DNA of 8,438 nt, from assembly GCA_905372605.1 (NCBI GenBank), contig CAJPPQ010000048.1, positions 1-8,438 on the forward strand, given 5' to 3'. The stretch is from Porphyromonadaceae bacterium. GTDB lineage: Bacteria > Bacteroidota > Bacteroidia > Bacteroidales > Paludibacteraceae. A program made the translations under genes and the position numbers. The notes below the pieces were generated by a model that was given only the letters and a program-made list of their open reading frames with translations, searched no databases and was not told the origin of the DNA. Positions 1 through 5,952 of this stretch are shown here, one piece after another; position 1 is the first letter of the stretch; each line of letters opens with the position of its first letter.

Positions 1-37
1 CTTTGTCTCTCAATAGAGTTGCTACTTTTTCTGTCAT
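1..37 (-). CDS. 5' end of a leftward gene, product uncertain (partial)
   Basis: On the minus strand an ATG at 37-35 opens a frame that stays open to the window edge and reads MTEKVATLLRDK. A TACCTTTG promoter box lies about 65 nt upstream on the same strand (103-110), which is why I take this as the true start of a gene rather than chance. Only 12 codons are visible. The start resembles, from memory, the N-terminus of some Bacteroidales major facilitator transporters, but twelve residues cannot establish that, so the product is left open. It diverges from the lipoprotein unit starting at 334. Confidence 0.5.
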   Translation of the reverse strand, partial: MTEKVATLLRDK

Positions 38-102
38 AAAATATAATTCGTTTTATTATTAATTATTCTGTCCCAAAAACCAATGAACAGTAAAATGTCG
101 GG

Positions 103-110
103 CAAAGGTA
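103..110 (-). promoter_or_regulatory. Bacteroidota -7 promoter box (TACCTTTG) for the leftward partial gene
   Basis: The plus strand reads CAAAGGTA, which is TACCTTTG on the minus strand. This matches the Bacteroidota sigma-factor -7 consensus TAnnTTTG and is identical to the boxes at 3254 and 8249. Transcription would start near 97, giving a leader of about 60 nt to the ATG at 37. No clear TTG -33 element is seen at the expected distance. Confidence 0.6.
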
Positions 111-208
111 ATAAAAAGTTTTGAGTTGATGGGATTTCTGTCGAGTAAATTAATCTACCTCGTTCAAAAAACTACTATTACATTTTTCAGCAAAAAAAAG
201 TGCGTTTT

Positions 209-237
209 TTGGAATAAAAAAAATATTACTATTTTTG
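209..237 (+). promoter_or_regulatory. Probable promoter of the lipoprotein unit
   Basis: TATTTTTG at 230-237 fits TAnnTTTG. A TTG at 209-211, at the end of a T-run, lies 18 nt upstream, close to the usual -33 spacing. Predicted transcription starts near 243, leaving a leader of about 90 nt before the ATG at 334. The surroundings are very AT-rich, so chance matches are easy. I see no riboswitch-like structure in the leader. Confidence 0.45.
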
Positions 238-333
238 CAACCGAAACGGTAGTCGAACGTCATCGTAATAAATGGAGGCGGAAGTATTGCCGAAGTAATT
301 TTACTAATAACAAAATAAAAAGATTTTAGATTT

Positions 334-1377
334 ATGAAGAATGTATTTAGTTTAGGGTTGCTCGCAGTAGCAACGGCGTTGATTGCTTTTTCGTCGTGTA
401 AACCTGCAAACGAAGTGAAAGCGGTTACAGGTATAACTCTTAGCGAAACATCTAAGACGCTCACGGTAGGCGAAGCGTTCGCTCTGACAGCAACAGTAGA
501 GCCTACGGATGCAACGGATAAAAATATCGTATGGACATCGGAAAATACCGAGATAGCCACCGTCGACGACGGCAACGTGATAGGCGTAGCTTCCGGTACA
601 ACCGAAATAAAGGCTACTACTCGCGACGGCGGCAAGACTGCTACTTGTACCGTAACGGTTGTGAGAGTACCTACAAGCGGCAATGCCATCCTTTTAGAGG
701 ACTTTACGGCTACTTGGTGCGCACCGTGCTTCAAAGGGATGCAGAACATACAAAAGCAGATAGCCTCTTTTGGCAATAAAGTGATATTGGTGTGTCATCA
801 TACCGGCGACGACTTTGCTATTGAGCACAGTGAAGATTTGTCGAATTTCTATAAGGTATCAGGTATTCCCGCTTCGATGTTGGATAGGACACCAAGTATC
901 GTAAAACAAGATGAGATTACTTTCCATCCCGGATATCTTGAAAAAGAGATACTGACACAGAAATTGGCAGAGCCCAAGACCGTTACTATTAGCTTGGAAA
1001 CATCGTACGACGAAAGTTCGAGAGATATCAAGATAAAGGTATCGGGAAGCCTCGAGCAGAGCCACCCCAAAGCGAAACTTAACGTCTATCTCGTACAAGA
1101 CGGTATCAAATACGAACAAAACGGAAGCGACGGCAATTATATTCACCACAATGCTTTGCGTGCGGTAATCTCGAAAGGTCTTTGGGGCGACGACCTCGGC
1201 GTTACACAAGGTGCATACTCGAAAGAATATACCTACAATCTGCCGCAGAAGATAGGTAACTTCGCCACTAAACCCAATAAGATGTATATCGTAGCTTTCG
1301 TAGCCGAAGCTGCCAATACGAGTGGCGACAATACCAAAAATATAGTACACAACGCCGCTATACAGTCAATAAAATAG
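334..1377 (+). CDS. Lipoprotein with Big_2 Ig-like domain and Omp28/thioredoxin-like domain
   Basis: A 347-residue exported lipoprotein. Residues 1-21 are a signal peptide ending in a lipobox-like FSS-C, with the lipidated Cys at 22. Residues 29-110 form one Big_2 bacterial Ig-like domain (VTGITLS start, VEPTDAT, IATVDDG, GGKTATCTVTV end). From about 118 the chain reads ILLEDFTATWCAPC, with a CxxC at Cys129-Cys132 and a GIP cis-proline candidate at Pro179. This is the layout of thioredoxin-fold proteins and of the Omp28-related family. The last 130 or so residues look like a beta-rich C-terminal region. The likely place is the cell envelope, anchored by lipid with the Ig domain as a spacer; a redox role is inferred from the CxxC only. 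It is followed after 56 nt by a second lipoprotein with the same leader and Big_2 module, probably on one transcript. The substrate is unknown. Confidence 0.85.
   Translation: MKNVFSLGLLAVATALIAFSSCKPANEVKAVTGITLSETSKTLTVGEAFALTATVEPTDATDKNIVWTSENTEIATVDDGNVIGVASGTTEIKATTRDGGKTATCTVTVVRVPTSGNAILLEDFTATWCAPCFKGMQNIQKQIASFGNKVILVCHHTGDDFAIEHSEDLSNFYKVSGIPASMLDRTPSIVKQDEITFHPGYLEKEILTQKLAEPKTVTISLETSYDESSRDIKIKVSGSLEQSHPKAKLNVYLVQDGIKYEQNGSDGNYIHHNALRAVISKGLWGDDLGVTQGAYSKEYTYNLPQKIGNFATKPNKMYIVAFVAEAANTSGDNTKNIVHNAAIQSIK
624..649 (+). repeat. 26-bp exact direct repeat shared with 1718-1743
   Basis: Bases 624-649 and 1718-1743 are identical over 26 nt and encode the DGGKTATC end of the Big_2 domain in the two neighbouring lipoprotein genes. 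A second near-identical block lies at the domain start, from about 424 and about 1514, containing GAAACATCTAAGAC in both. With the matching signal peptides this shows that the 5' halves of the two genes arose by duplication or have exchanged sequence. Direct repeats of this length about 1.1 kb apart could recombine to fuse the two genes. Confidence 0.85.
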
Positions 1378-1420
1378 ACCTATTACACAATTAATTATAG
1401 AGTAATAACTTAATAAAAAA

Positions 1421-1426
1421 AGGAAG
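1421..1426 (+). promoter_or_regulatory. Possible Shine-Dalgarno sequence AGGAAG
   Basis: AGGAAG lies 7 nt before the ATG at 1434, in an otherwise A/T-only gap. It is the best purine-rich match before any gene here and supports both the 1434 start and separate ribosome loading on the second lipoprotein of the pair. Bacteroidota often start without such a site, so its importance is uncertain. Confidence 0.45.
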
Positions 1427-1433
1427 TATTTTT

Positions 1434-2942
1434 ATGAAAAAAGTATTTTGTTTTGGGCTGCTCATAGCAGCAATGATGATGGTTGCTTTCCCATCTTGTA
1501 AAAAAGAAAAGAAAGTAACAGGTGTAACTCTTAGTGAAACATCTAAGACTATCTTGGTAGGACAGGAGTTCGTACTTACGGCAGTAGTGGCTCCGACAGA
1601 TGCGGTAAACAAAAATGTATCTTGGGAGTCTGACAAGACGTCGGTGGCTACCGTCGACGACAACGGTAAGGTAAAAGGTGTTGCCGAAGGCGAAGCCAAT
1701 ATCACTGTAAAGACAGCCGACGGCGGCAAGACTGCTACTTGTAAGGTTACCGTTACCAAAAAAGCGATAGCCGTTACCGGTGTATCTCTCAATGTAACCG
1801 AGAAAAAACTTAAGATGGGTTCAGAGTTTACTCTGACGGCAACTATCGAACCCGAAGAGGCAACCAACAAAGAAGTAACTTGGGTATCGGACAAGCCGAC
1901 TATCGCTACTGTCGACGCTAATGGTAAGGTAAAAGGCGTTGCCTTAGGCGAAGCTATTATCACAGTAACTACAAAAGACGGCAACAAGACCGCTACCTGC
2001 AAAGTAACAGTAGTCGATAAGATACAGACAGATCTGTTTGCCTTCAATTATATCGGTAACTCCGGAGTAGCAGGTAAACACTTCTATGAAATAATGCTTA
2101 TGGATAAAGGTATGATAAGCGGAGGAAAAGTAGTAAAGGACGGAAATCTGTATAATATCACTGTATGTTCGGATGCTCCCCAATCGGCAACCAATGTCGC
2201 TCCGAGAATGGGTAAATACACAATGGGAGCAGCAAATCAGTTCGAACCGATGCTTATAGTAAAGCATAACCAATTTACCTATACTGGTAAAATTGTGAAT
2301 GGTAAGTTGGTAAAACCGCTTATTCCTTTTACCGAAGGAGAGCTCGACTTGGCAACAAATAAGATATCTTTCAAAGGTAAAGACTCCAACGGAGACGATT
2401 ATGAACTTGTGTTTGCCGATACCTATACCGTTAAAGATGCTGTTTTCGGAGACGAACCTGCAACTGTTACTACCATTACAAAAACCTGGAACAAAGGAAA
2501 AATAACAGTGAGAAATGCAGTAGGAGGTAAGAAACCGTTTATCCTTGCAACTGACCCCGACGCAGATGGTATGGCTGTATTTGCATTTTTCTGGGAAGGT
2601 GATACTGCTACGAAACTCATTGGAACATACAATGTTTCAGATACCAGAGAAGCAAAAACAGTACTTAAGTCAGCAGGAATGAGCGGCAACAGTATAACTT
2701 ATTCATTCTATTCCAAACTGACTTCAGAAGGATATGTAGACGCTCCGTTCTATTTCTTCGATAGTGGTACGGTTACTGCTACAGCGACAAGTATAACATT
2801 CAATGTAACAACGCACTTCGGTAGCACATTGAACTTTACCTATACCGGCGATATGACACCCAAGCCTGCCGGAGGTAACGCTCCTCAAAGAGTAAATGCA
2901 GTGCAGTCGAAGATGCCAAGTAGAGTACATTCGTTGCGCTAA
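1434..2942 (+). CDS. Lipoprotein with two Big_2 Ig-like domains and an unrecognised beta-rich C-terminus
   Basis: A 502-residue exported lipoprotein. Residues 1-21 are a signal peptide (MKKVFCFGLL start) with lipobox Cys22 followed by KKEKK. Two tandem Big_2 domains follow at about 28-108 and 114-194, each with VTGV at the start, a (V/I)ATVD-NGKVKGVA turn and a KTATCKVTV end. Residues 198-475 are not recognised. They contain two loosely similar halves: PFTEGELDLATNKISF near 298-313 resembles FFDSGTVTATATSITF near 441-456, each followed by a G-x-x-(Y/L) strand, so an internal duplication is likely. The tail after 476 is Pro/Gly-rich then basic and is not a recognisable type IX secretion sorting domain. 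The leader and first Big_2 module are paralogous to the gene just upstream, but the C-termini are unrelated. Surface adhesion or ligand binding is plausible but unproven. A strong terminator follows. Confidence 0.85.
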   Translation: MKKVFCFGLLIAAMMMVAFPSCKKEKKVTGVTLSETSKTILVGQEFVLTAVVAPTDAVNKNVSWESDKTSVATVDDNGKVKGVAEGEANITVKTADGGKTATCKVTVTKKAIAVTGVSLNVTEKKLKMGSEFTLTATIEPEEATNKEVTWVSDKPTIATVDANGKVKGVALGEAIITVTTKDGNKTATCKVTVVDKIQTDLFAFNYIGNSGVAGKHFYEIMLMDKGMISGGKVVKDGNLYNITVCSDAPQSATNVAPRMGKYTMGAANQFEPMLIVKHNQFTYTGKIVNGKLVKPLIPFTEGELDLATNKISFKGKDSNGDDYELVFADTYTVKDAVFGDEPATVTTITKTWNKGKITVRNAVGGKKPFILATDPDADGMAVFAFFWEGDTATKLIGTYNVSDTREAKTVLKSAGMSGNSITYSFYSKLTSEGYVDAPFYFFDSGTVTATATSITFNVTTHFGSTLNFTYTGDMTPKPAGGNAPQRVNAVQSKMPSRVHSLR

Positions 2943-2961
2943 GATATATTCCTCCAATAAC

Positions 2962-3002
2962 AAGAGAGACGTTCCTACGAGAGTAGGGGCGTCTCTTTTA
3001 TT
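2962..3002 (+). terminator. Intrinsic terminator closing the lipoprotein unit
   Basis: AGAGACG at 2965-2971 pairs with CGTCTCT at 2990-2996, then two T-G wobbles, then CCTAC (2974-2978) with GTAGG (2983-2987), closing on a GAGA (GNRA) tetraloop. The stem is 14 bp without a bulge and can be extended outward by a G-T pair and A-T pairs. TTTTATT follows. It starts 20 nt after the stop codon of the second lipoprotein. Confidence 0.9.
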
Positions 3003-3016
3003 GTCTCCGAAGGCAA

Positions 3017-3187
3017 CCGAAAACGCTTATCGGCGAAAAACTACTTAGCTATCTACCGAAAACTACTTAGCAATCTGCCGAAAACTATTTAGCAATTTTG
3101 GTGTCGCTAAGGAGCAATTTTTCGAAAGGTATCGAGCAACCTCCCGAAAGGTATATCGTATTCCTCCAAAATGTATATGGTAATCGT
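3017..3187. repeat. Degenerate tandem array with a 22-bp period
   Basis: Copies lie at 3034-3055, 3056-3077, 3078-3099, 3100-3121, 3122-3143, 3144-3165 and 3166-3187, with a shortened relative at 3017-3033. The first three are close copies sharing CGAAAACTA, then TTAGCAAT or a variant. The fourth and fifth keep only the (G/T)AGCAA part in phase. The fifth and sixth share CGAAAGGTAT, and the sixth and seventh share GTATAT. The phase holds at 22 bp though the sequence drifts. A 22-bp unit cannot keep one reading frame, and no gene covers this gap, so the array is non-coding. Bases 3188-3225 continue without a clear copy. No spacers are present, so it is not CRISPR. It lies between the terminator and the toxin-antitoxin promoter. 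Confidence 0.8.
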
Positions 3188-3225
3188 CGGGATGCACCCT
3201 ATCGTGCAGGGACGAAACTATTTTA

Positions 3226-3261
3226 TTGTTGCCTGCGTATCGGATAAAAAACGTACCTTTG
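3226..3261 (+). promoter_or_regulatory. Promoter of the toxin-antitoxin / permease cluster
   Basis: TACCTTTG at 3254-3261 matches TAnnTTTG exactly. A TTGTTG at 3226-3231 lies 22 nt upstream as a possible -33 element. Transcription would begin near 3268, about 18 nt before the ATG at 3286. This placement rules out the in-frame upstream start at 3226 for the first gene. A small inverted repeat, TGCAC at 3193-3197 and GTGCA at 3204-3208, sits just upstream. Confidence 0.7.
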
Positions 3262-3285
3262 CAGATAATAAAAAATGACATAGCA

Positions 3286-3549
3286 ATGAAAACAGCAACG
3301 TACACAATCACAATCGACAGGAAAGACATACCTGTCTTCGAACCCATCTTCGAACGACTCCGCCCGAGAGCAACCATCACCAAAGTGGTAGACGACGTCT
3401 TCCCCGAACTTACCGAAGAAGACCTCGCGGCTATCGCTATCTCAAAAGAACAGATAAGGCAGGGGATGGTCGTTGATAGTGAATATGTGCATAGAGAGGT
3501 AGCCGAAATATTAAATATCACGAGGAATGAAAGTAAAGCGGGCTCATAA
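3286..3549 (+). CDS. Putative antitoxin of a RelE/ParE-type module
   Basis: An 87-residue acidic-to-neutral protein (MKTATYTITI start) directly before and overlapping a RelE/ParE-like toxin by 23 nt, the usual antitoxin position and size. The N-terminal 30 residues look like beta strands followed by a basic patch (ERLRPRATITK). The C-terminal half is helical and acidic, with EEDLAAIAISKEQIRQG at 44-60 and EYVHREVAEIL at 66-76, which could wrap the toxin. I do not recognise a specific DNA-binding family, so the antitoxin call rests mainly on context. An in-frame start exists at 3226 but lies upstream of the -7 promoter box, so ATG 3286 is chosen. Such antitoxins commonly repress their own promoter, and a small palindrome lies at 3193-3208. 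Confidence 0.65.
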   Translation: MKTATYTITIDRKDIPVFEPIFERLRPRATITKVVDDVFPELTEEDLAAIAISKEQIRQGMVVDSEYVHREVAEILNITRNESKAGS

Positions 3550-3847
3550 AGCAAAAATCGATTATGTCGATACGCTAAGTTATTGGAAAGATAGAAATGT
3601 ATCCACGCTTTATTCACTAAAGATAGATACTGCAGTACTGAAATTGGAGAAAGAGATAGCTGCGAACCCGTACTTCTTGGCTAAGTACAACCATAAATTG
3701 AACCTATATCGTCGTAGCTTTATGAGAGGCAGATACTATCTATACTACAGCATCGATGAGTTTGAGAGTATCATCACTATCGTACACTTCAGGAGTGCAC
3801 GGCAGATACCTTGTAACAATAAAAACGTAAACAACCAAAACCGATAA
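3527..3847 (+). CDS. RelE/ParE superfamily toxin
   Basis: A 106-residue basic protein with the pattern of the ParE/RelE fold: an N-terminal strand and A-x-x-D start (AHKAKIDYVDTLSYW, residues 6-20), two helices through about residue 46, NPYFLAKYN at 48-55, then strands LYRRSFMRGRYYLYYSID (60-77) and IITIVHFRSARQ (82-93) near the C-terminus. Family members are mRNA interferases (RelE branch) or gyrase poisons (ParE branch). The sequence alone does not decide which. The final 13 residues are Asn-rich and probably disordered. The start is fixed by a TAA stop in frame at 3512 with no other start codon between it and ATG 3527. The gene overlaps the putative antitoxin by 23 nt, implying coupled translation, and ends 6 nt before the AI-2E permease gene, so the downstream genes may share its transcript. 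Confidence 0.8.
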   Translation: MKVKRAHKAKIDYVDTLSYWKDRNVSTLYSLKIDTAVLKLEKEIAANPYFLAKYNHKLNLYRRSFMRGRYYLYYSIDEFESIITIVHFRSARQIPCNNKNVNNQNR

Positions 3848-3853
3848 AACACT

Positions 3854-4963
3854 ATGAACGCTCGTAACTACTCACTCGACAGCACCGTCAAACTCGTTAT
3901 AAGGATATTGATTGCAGTAGGGCTATTCCTTATTGTCCGCAATCTGGCGGGCGTATTGCTCCCGTTTGTCGTAGGTTGGTTTTTGGCATATCTCATCTAT
4001 CCGTTAGTCTGTTTCGTACAGTATAAACTTCGGGTAAGGAGCCGCATCGTCTCTATTGTTTTGTCGCTTCTGTTTATAGTCGGTGTCTTGGTAGGAGCGT
4101 GTTTCCTTATACTGCCTATTGTTTATAATGAGTTTATCAAGATAGTACCCATACTTACCGACTACTTGGCACGCTTAAGTGAGAACCCGTTTATCAACGA
4201 TGTTATAATAAATAATATGAAGACTTACTTCGATAGTTTCGACTACGACCGCCTTATCTCGTTCGATACACTCAATGTCGTTATAGGGAAGCTCTTGCCT
4301 CCGTTTTGGGGATTGCTCTCAAACGTGTGGAAGCTGTTGCTTACGGTGCTTTCTGTTTTTATAGTTTTGCTGTATATGATATTTATCCTTAGCGAATACG
4401 AAAAGCTCAACTCCAACCTGATAAAGGTTTTCCCAGTCAAATATCGTCGCTTTGCCTCCGAACTGCAAGGTGAGCTCTCGAATGCGATGAATCAATATTT
4501 CAGGGGACAGTTTATTATCTGTCTCATCGAAGGAACGTTGTATTGCATAGGTTTCTCTATCATAGGGTTGCCGATGGCAATAGCTATGGGAATACTCATA
4601 GGAATACTCAGTATAGTGCCCTATCTGCATACATTCGGGTTCGTGCCGGTAATATTCTTTGCCGTTGCAGGCAGTATCGAGACGGGTAGTAGTCTGTGGT
4701 TGATGCTCTTGGGAGTACTCATCGTATTTGTCGTTATCCAAGTAACGACCGACGCATTAATAGTGCCTAAGATAATGGGGCGTAAGATGGGGCTTAGTCC
4801 TGCCATAATACTGCTTTCGCTCTCGGTATTCGGAGTGCTGTTTGGCTTCTTGGGGTTGATCATCGCTCTGCCCGTAACGACAATAGCCATATCGTATTAC
4901 AAACGTTTTGTGATAGGCAACGAGACTATCGCCGACGACGACACGGTAACGACTACAATGTAA
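3854..4963 (+). CDS. AI-2E family transporter (PerM/YdiK-like membrane protein)
   Basis: A 369-residue inner-membrane protein of the AI-2E transporter family (PF01594). Hydrophobic segments lie at about 13-29, 31-53, 65-92, 152-180, 218-238, 240-258, 262-275, 280-298 and 315-345, with the family's extramembrane stretch at about 93-150. The C-terminal signature is clear: DALIVPKIMGRKMGLSP at 300-316, then FGVLFGFLGLIIALPVT. Length is normal for the family. Members include the E. coli TqsA autoinducer-2 exporter, but others move Na+/H+ or have unknown substrates, so the transported compound should not be assumed. The acidic tail (DDDTV) is cytoplasmic by prediction. It begins 6 nt after the toxin gene and is followed 31 nt later by miaA. 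No separate promoter is visible. Confidence 0.9.
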   Translation: MNARNYSLDSTVKLVIRILIAVGLFLIVRNLAGVLLPFVVGWFLAYLIYPLVCFVQYKLRVRSRIVSIVLSLLFIVGVLVGACFLILPIVYNEFIKIVPILTDYLARLSENPFINDVIINNMKTYFDSFDYDRLISFDTLNVVIGKLLPPFWGLLSNVWKLLLTVLSVFIVLLYMIFILSEYEKLNSNLIKVFPVKYRRFASELQGELSNAMNQYFRGQFIICLIEGTLYCIGFSIIGLPMAIAMGILIGILSIVPYLHTFGFVPVIFFAVAGSIETGSSLWLMLLGVLIVFVVIQVTTDALIVPKIMGRKMGLSPAIILLSLSVFGVLFGFLGLIIALPVTTIAISYYKRFVIGNETIADDDTVTTTM

Positions 4964-4994
4964 CCTCTCCCCGACAGCTATCCTAACTAAATAG

Positions 4995-5921
4995 ATGATT
5001 ACAGACACGAAGAGACTTATAGTCGTCTTAGGACCGACCGCTTGCGGCAAGACACATCTGGCAACGCTTCTGGCTTCGCGGATAAACGGGCAGATTATCA
5101 GTGCCGACTCGCGACAGATATATCGACAAATGGATATAGGTACGGGCAAAGACCTTACAGAATACAACGTTGGAGGCAAGGCGATACCGTATCATATGAT
5201 AGATATTGCAGAGGCAGGCTATCACTACAACCTCTACGAATATTGCCGCGACTTCGACATAGCTATGAGCAAGATAGCCGAAGCGGGCGATACTCCCATA
5301 CTCTGTGGAGGTACAGGGTTATATATAGAGGCTGTGCTCGATGGGTACAAGATGGTAGAGGTACCTCGAGATGCCTCGCTACGTCGGAGCCTCGATGGGA
5401 AGAGCCTCGAAGAGCTTAGGCAGATACTTGCCCGCTACAAGACGCTACACAATACCACCGATACGTCGACCGTTGCCAGAGCCGTTAGAGCCATAGAGAT
5501 AGCCGACTACTACGAACGAGAAGGCATCGGCAGGCGTCGCAACGATAGACCTACAAGAGAATACACTATTTTCGGCATAGATATAGATAGAGACACGCGC
5601 CGACGCCGTATATCGGAGCGGCTGCAGGCACGTATCGACGAAGGTATGATCGACGAAGTCGGTCGATTGCTTGCCGACGGCTTACAGCCCGACGATCTCA
5701 TATACTATGGTCTGGAATACAAATATATAACCCAGTACGTCGTGGGCGATATCTCGTTCGATGAGATGTATCGTTCGCTCGAGACGGCGATACACCGCTT
5801 TGCCAAACGGCAGATGACGTGGTTTAGGGGAATGGAGCGACGCGGCTTCGATATCTGTTGGCTGCCCTACGATATCGACGACGAAGAGAAACTAAGCCGA
5901 ATCGTAGCCCGTATAAGCTAA
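4995..5921 (+). CDS. miaA: tRNA dimethylallyltransferase (MiaA)
   Basis: A 308-residue MiaA, which transfers a dimethylallyl group from DMAPP to N6 of A37 in tRNAs reading UNN codons; the cytoplasmic product i6A can be thiomethylated by MiaB. The P-loop GPTACGKT is at 13-20, SADSRQIY at 36-43 with the catalytic-region Asp38, GGTGLYIEAVLDG at 105-117, and RFAKRQMTWFRGMER at 268-282. Length is normal. Residues MDIGTGKDL replace the common MDIGTAKP, and YYGLEYKY stands where most MiaA have a GYKE-type motif. Both features belong to a MiaA branch I know from Bacteroides-type genomes, several of which encode two MiaA copies. The start places the P-loop at the usual distance. It lies 31 nt after the permease gene with no terminator between, so it is probably in the same operon. 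Confidence 0.95.
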   Translation: MITDTKRLIVVLGPTACGKTHLATLLASRINGQIISADSRQIYRQMDIGTGKDLTEYNVGGKAIPYHMIDIAEAGYHYNLYEYCRDFDIAMSKIAEAGDTPILCGGTGLYIEAVLDGYKMVEVPRDASLRRSLDGKSLEELRQILARYKTLHNTTDTSTVARAVRAIEIADYYEREGIGRRRNDRPTREYTIFGIDIDRDTRRRRISERLQARIDEGMIDEVGRLLADGLQPDDLIYYGLEYKYITQYVVGDISFDEMYRSLETAIHRFAKRQMTWFRGMERRGFDICWLPYDIDDEEKLSRIVARIS

Positions 5922-5927
5922 AAGACT

Positions 5928-5935
5928 TATCTTTG
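5928..5935 (+). promoter_or_regulatory. Possible -7 box TATCTTTG before the RNase H gene
   Basis: TATCTTTG fits TAnnTTTG and lies in the 31-nt gap between miaA and the viroplasmin-RNase H gene. A start near 5942 would leave about 11 nt of leader. No clear -33 element is visible because the expected place lies in the miaA coding end. It may give the RNase H/ispF pair its own transcription. Confidence 0.45.
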
Positions 5936-5952
5936 TACTCAAAAATCGGATT

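Noticed and set aside
272..298. Nine-codon frame (ATG to TAA) in the leader of the first lipoprotein, a possible upstream peptide
   Set aside because: It has no ribosome-binding signal, no stalling-type sequence and no attenuator hairpin after it. A frame this short is expected by chance.
1391..2047. Long minus-strand frame antisense to the second lipoprotein's Big_2 domains
   Set aside because: It mirrors a repetitive Thr/Val-rich coding region, whose complement naturally lacks stops. No promoter or family match supports it.
3017..3187. CRISPR-like repeat array
   Set aside because: The 22-bp units abut directly with no unique spacers, the units drift in sequence, and no cas gene is present.
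3063..3617. A 184-codon open frame on the minus strand covering the 22-bp array and the toxin-antitoxin genes
   Set aside because: It is antisense to two well-supported genes and its end runs through the tandem array. Its protein matches no family I know, so it is a shadow frame.
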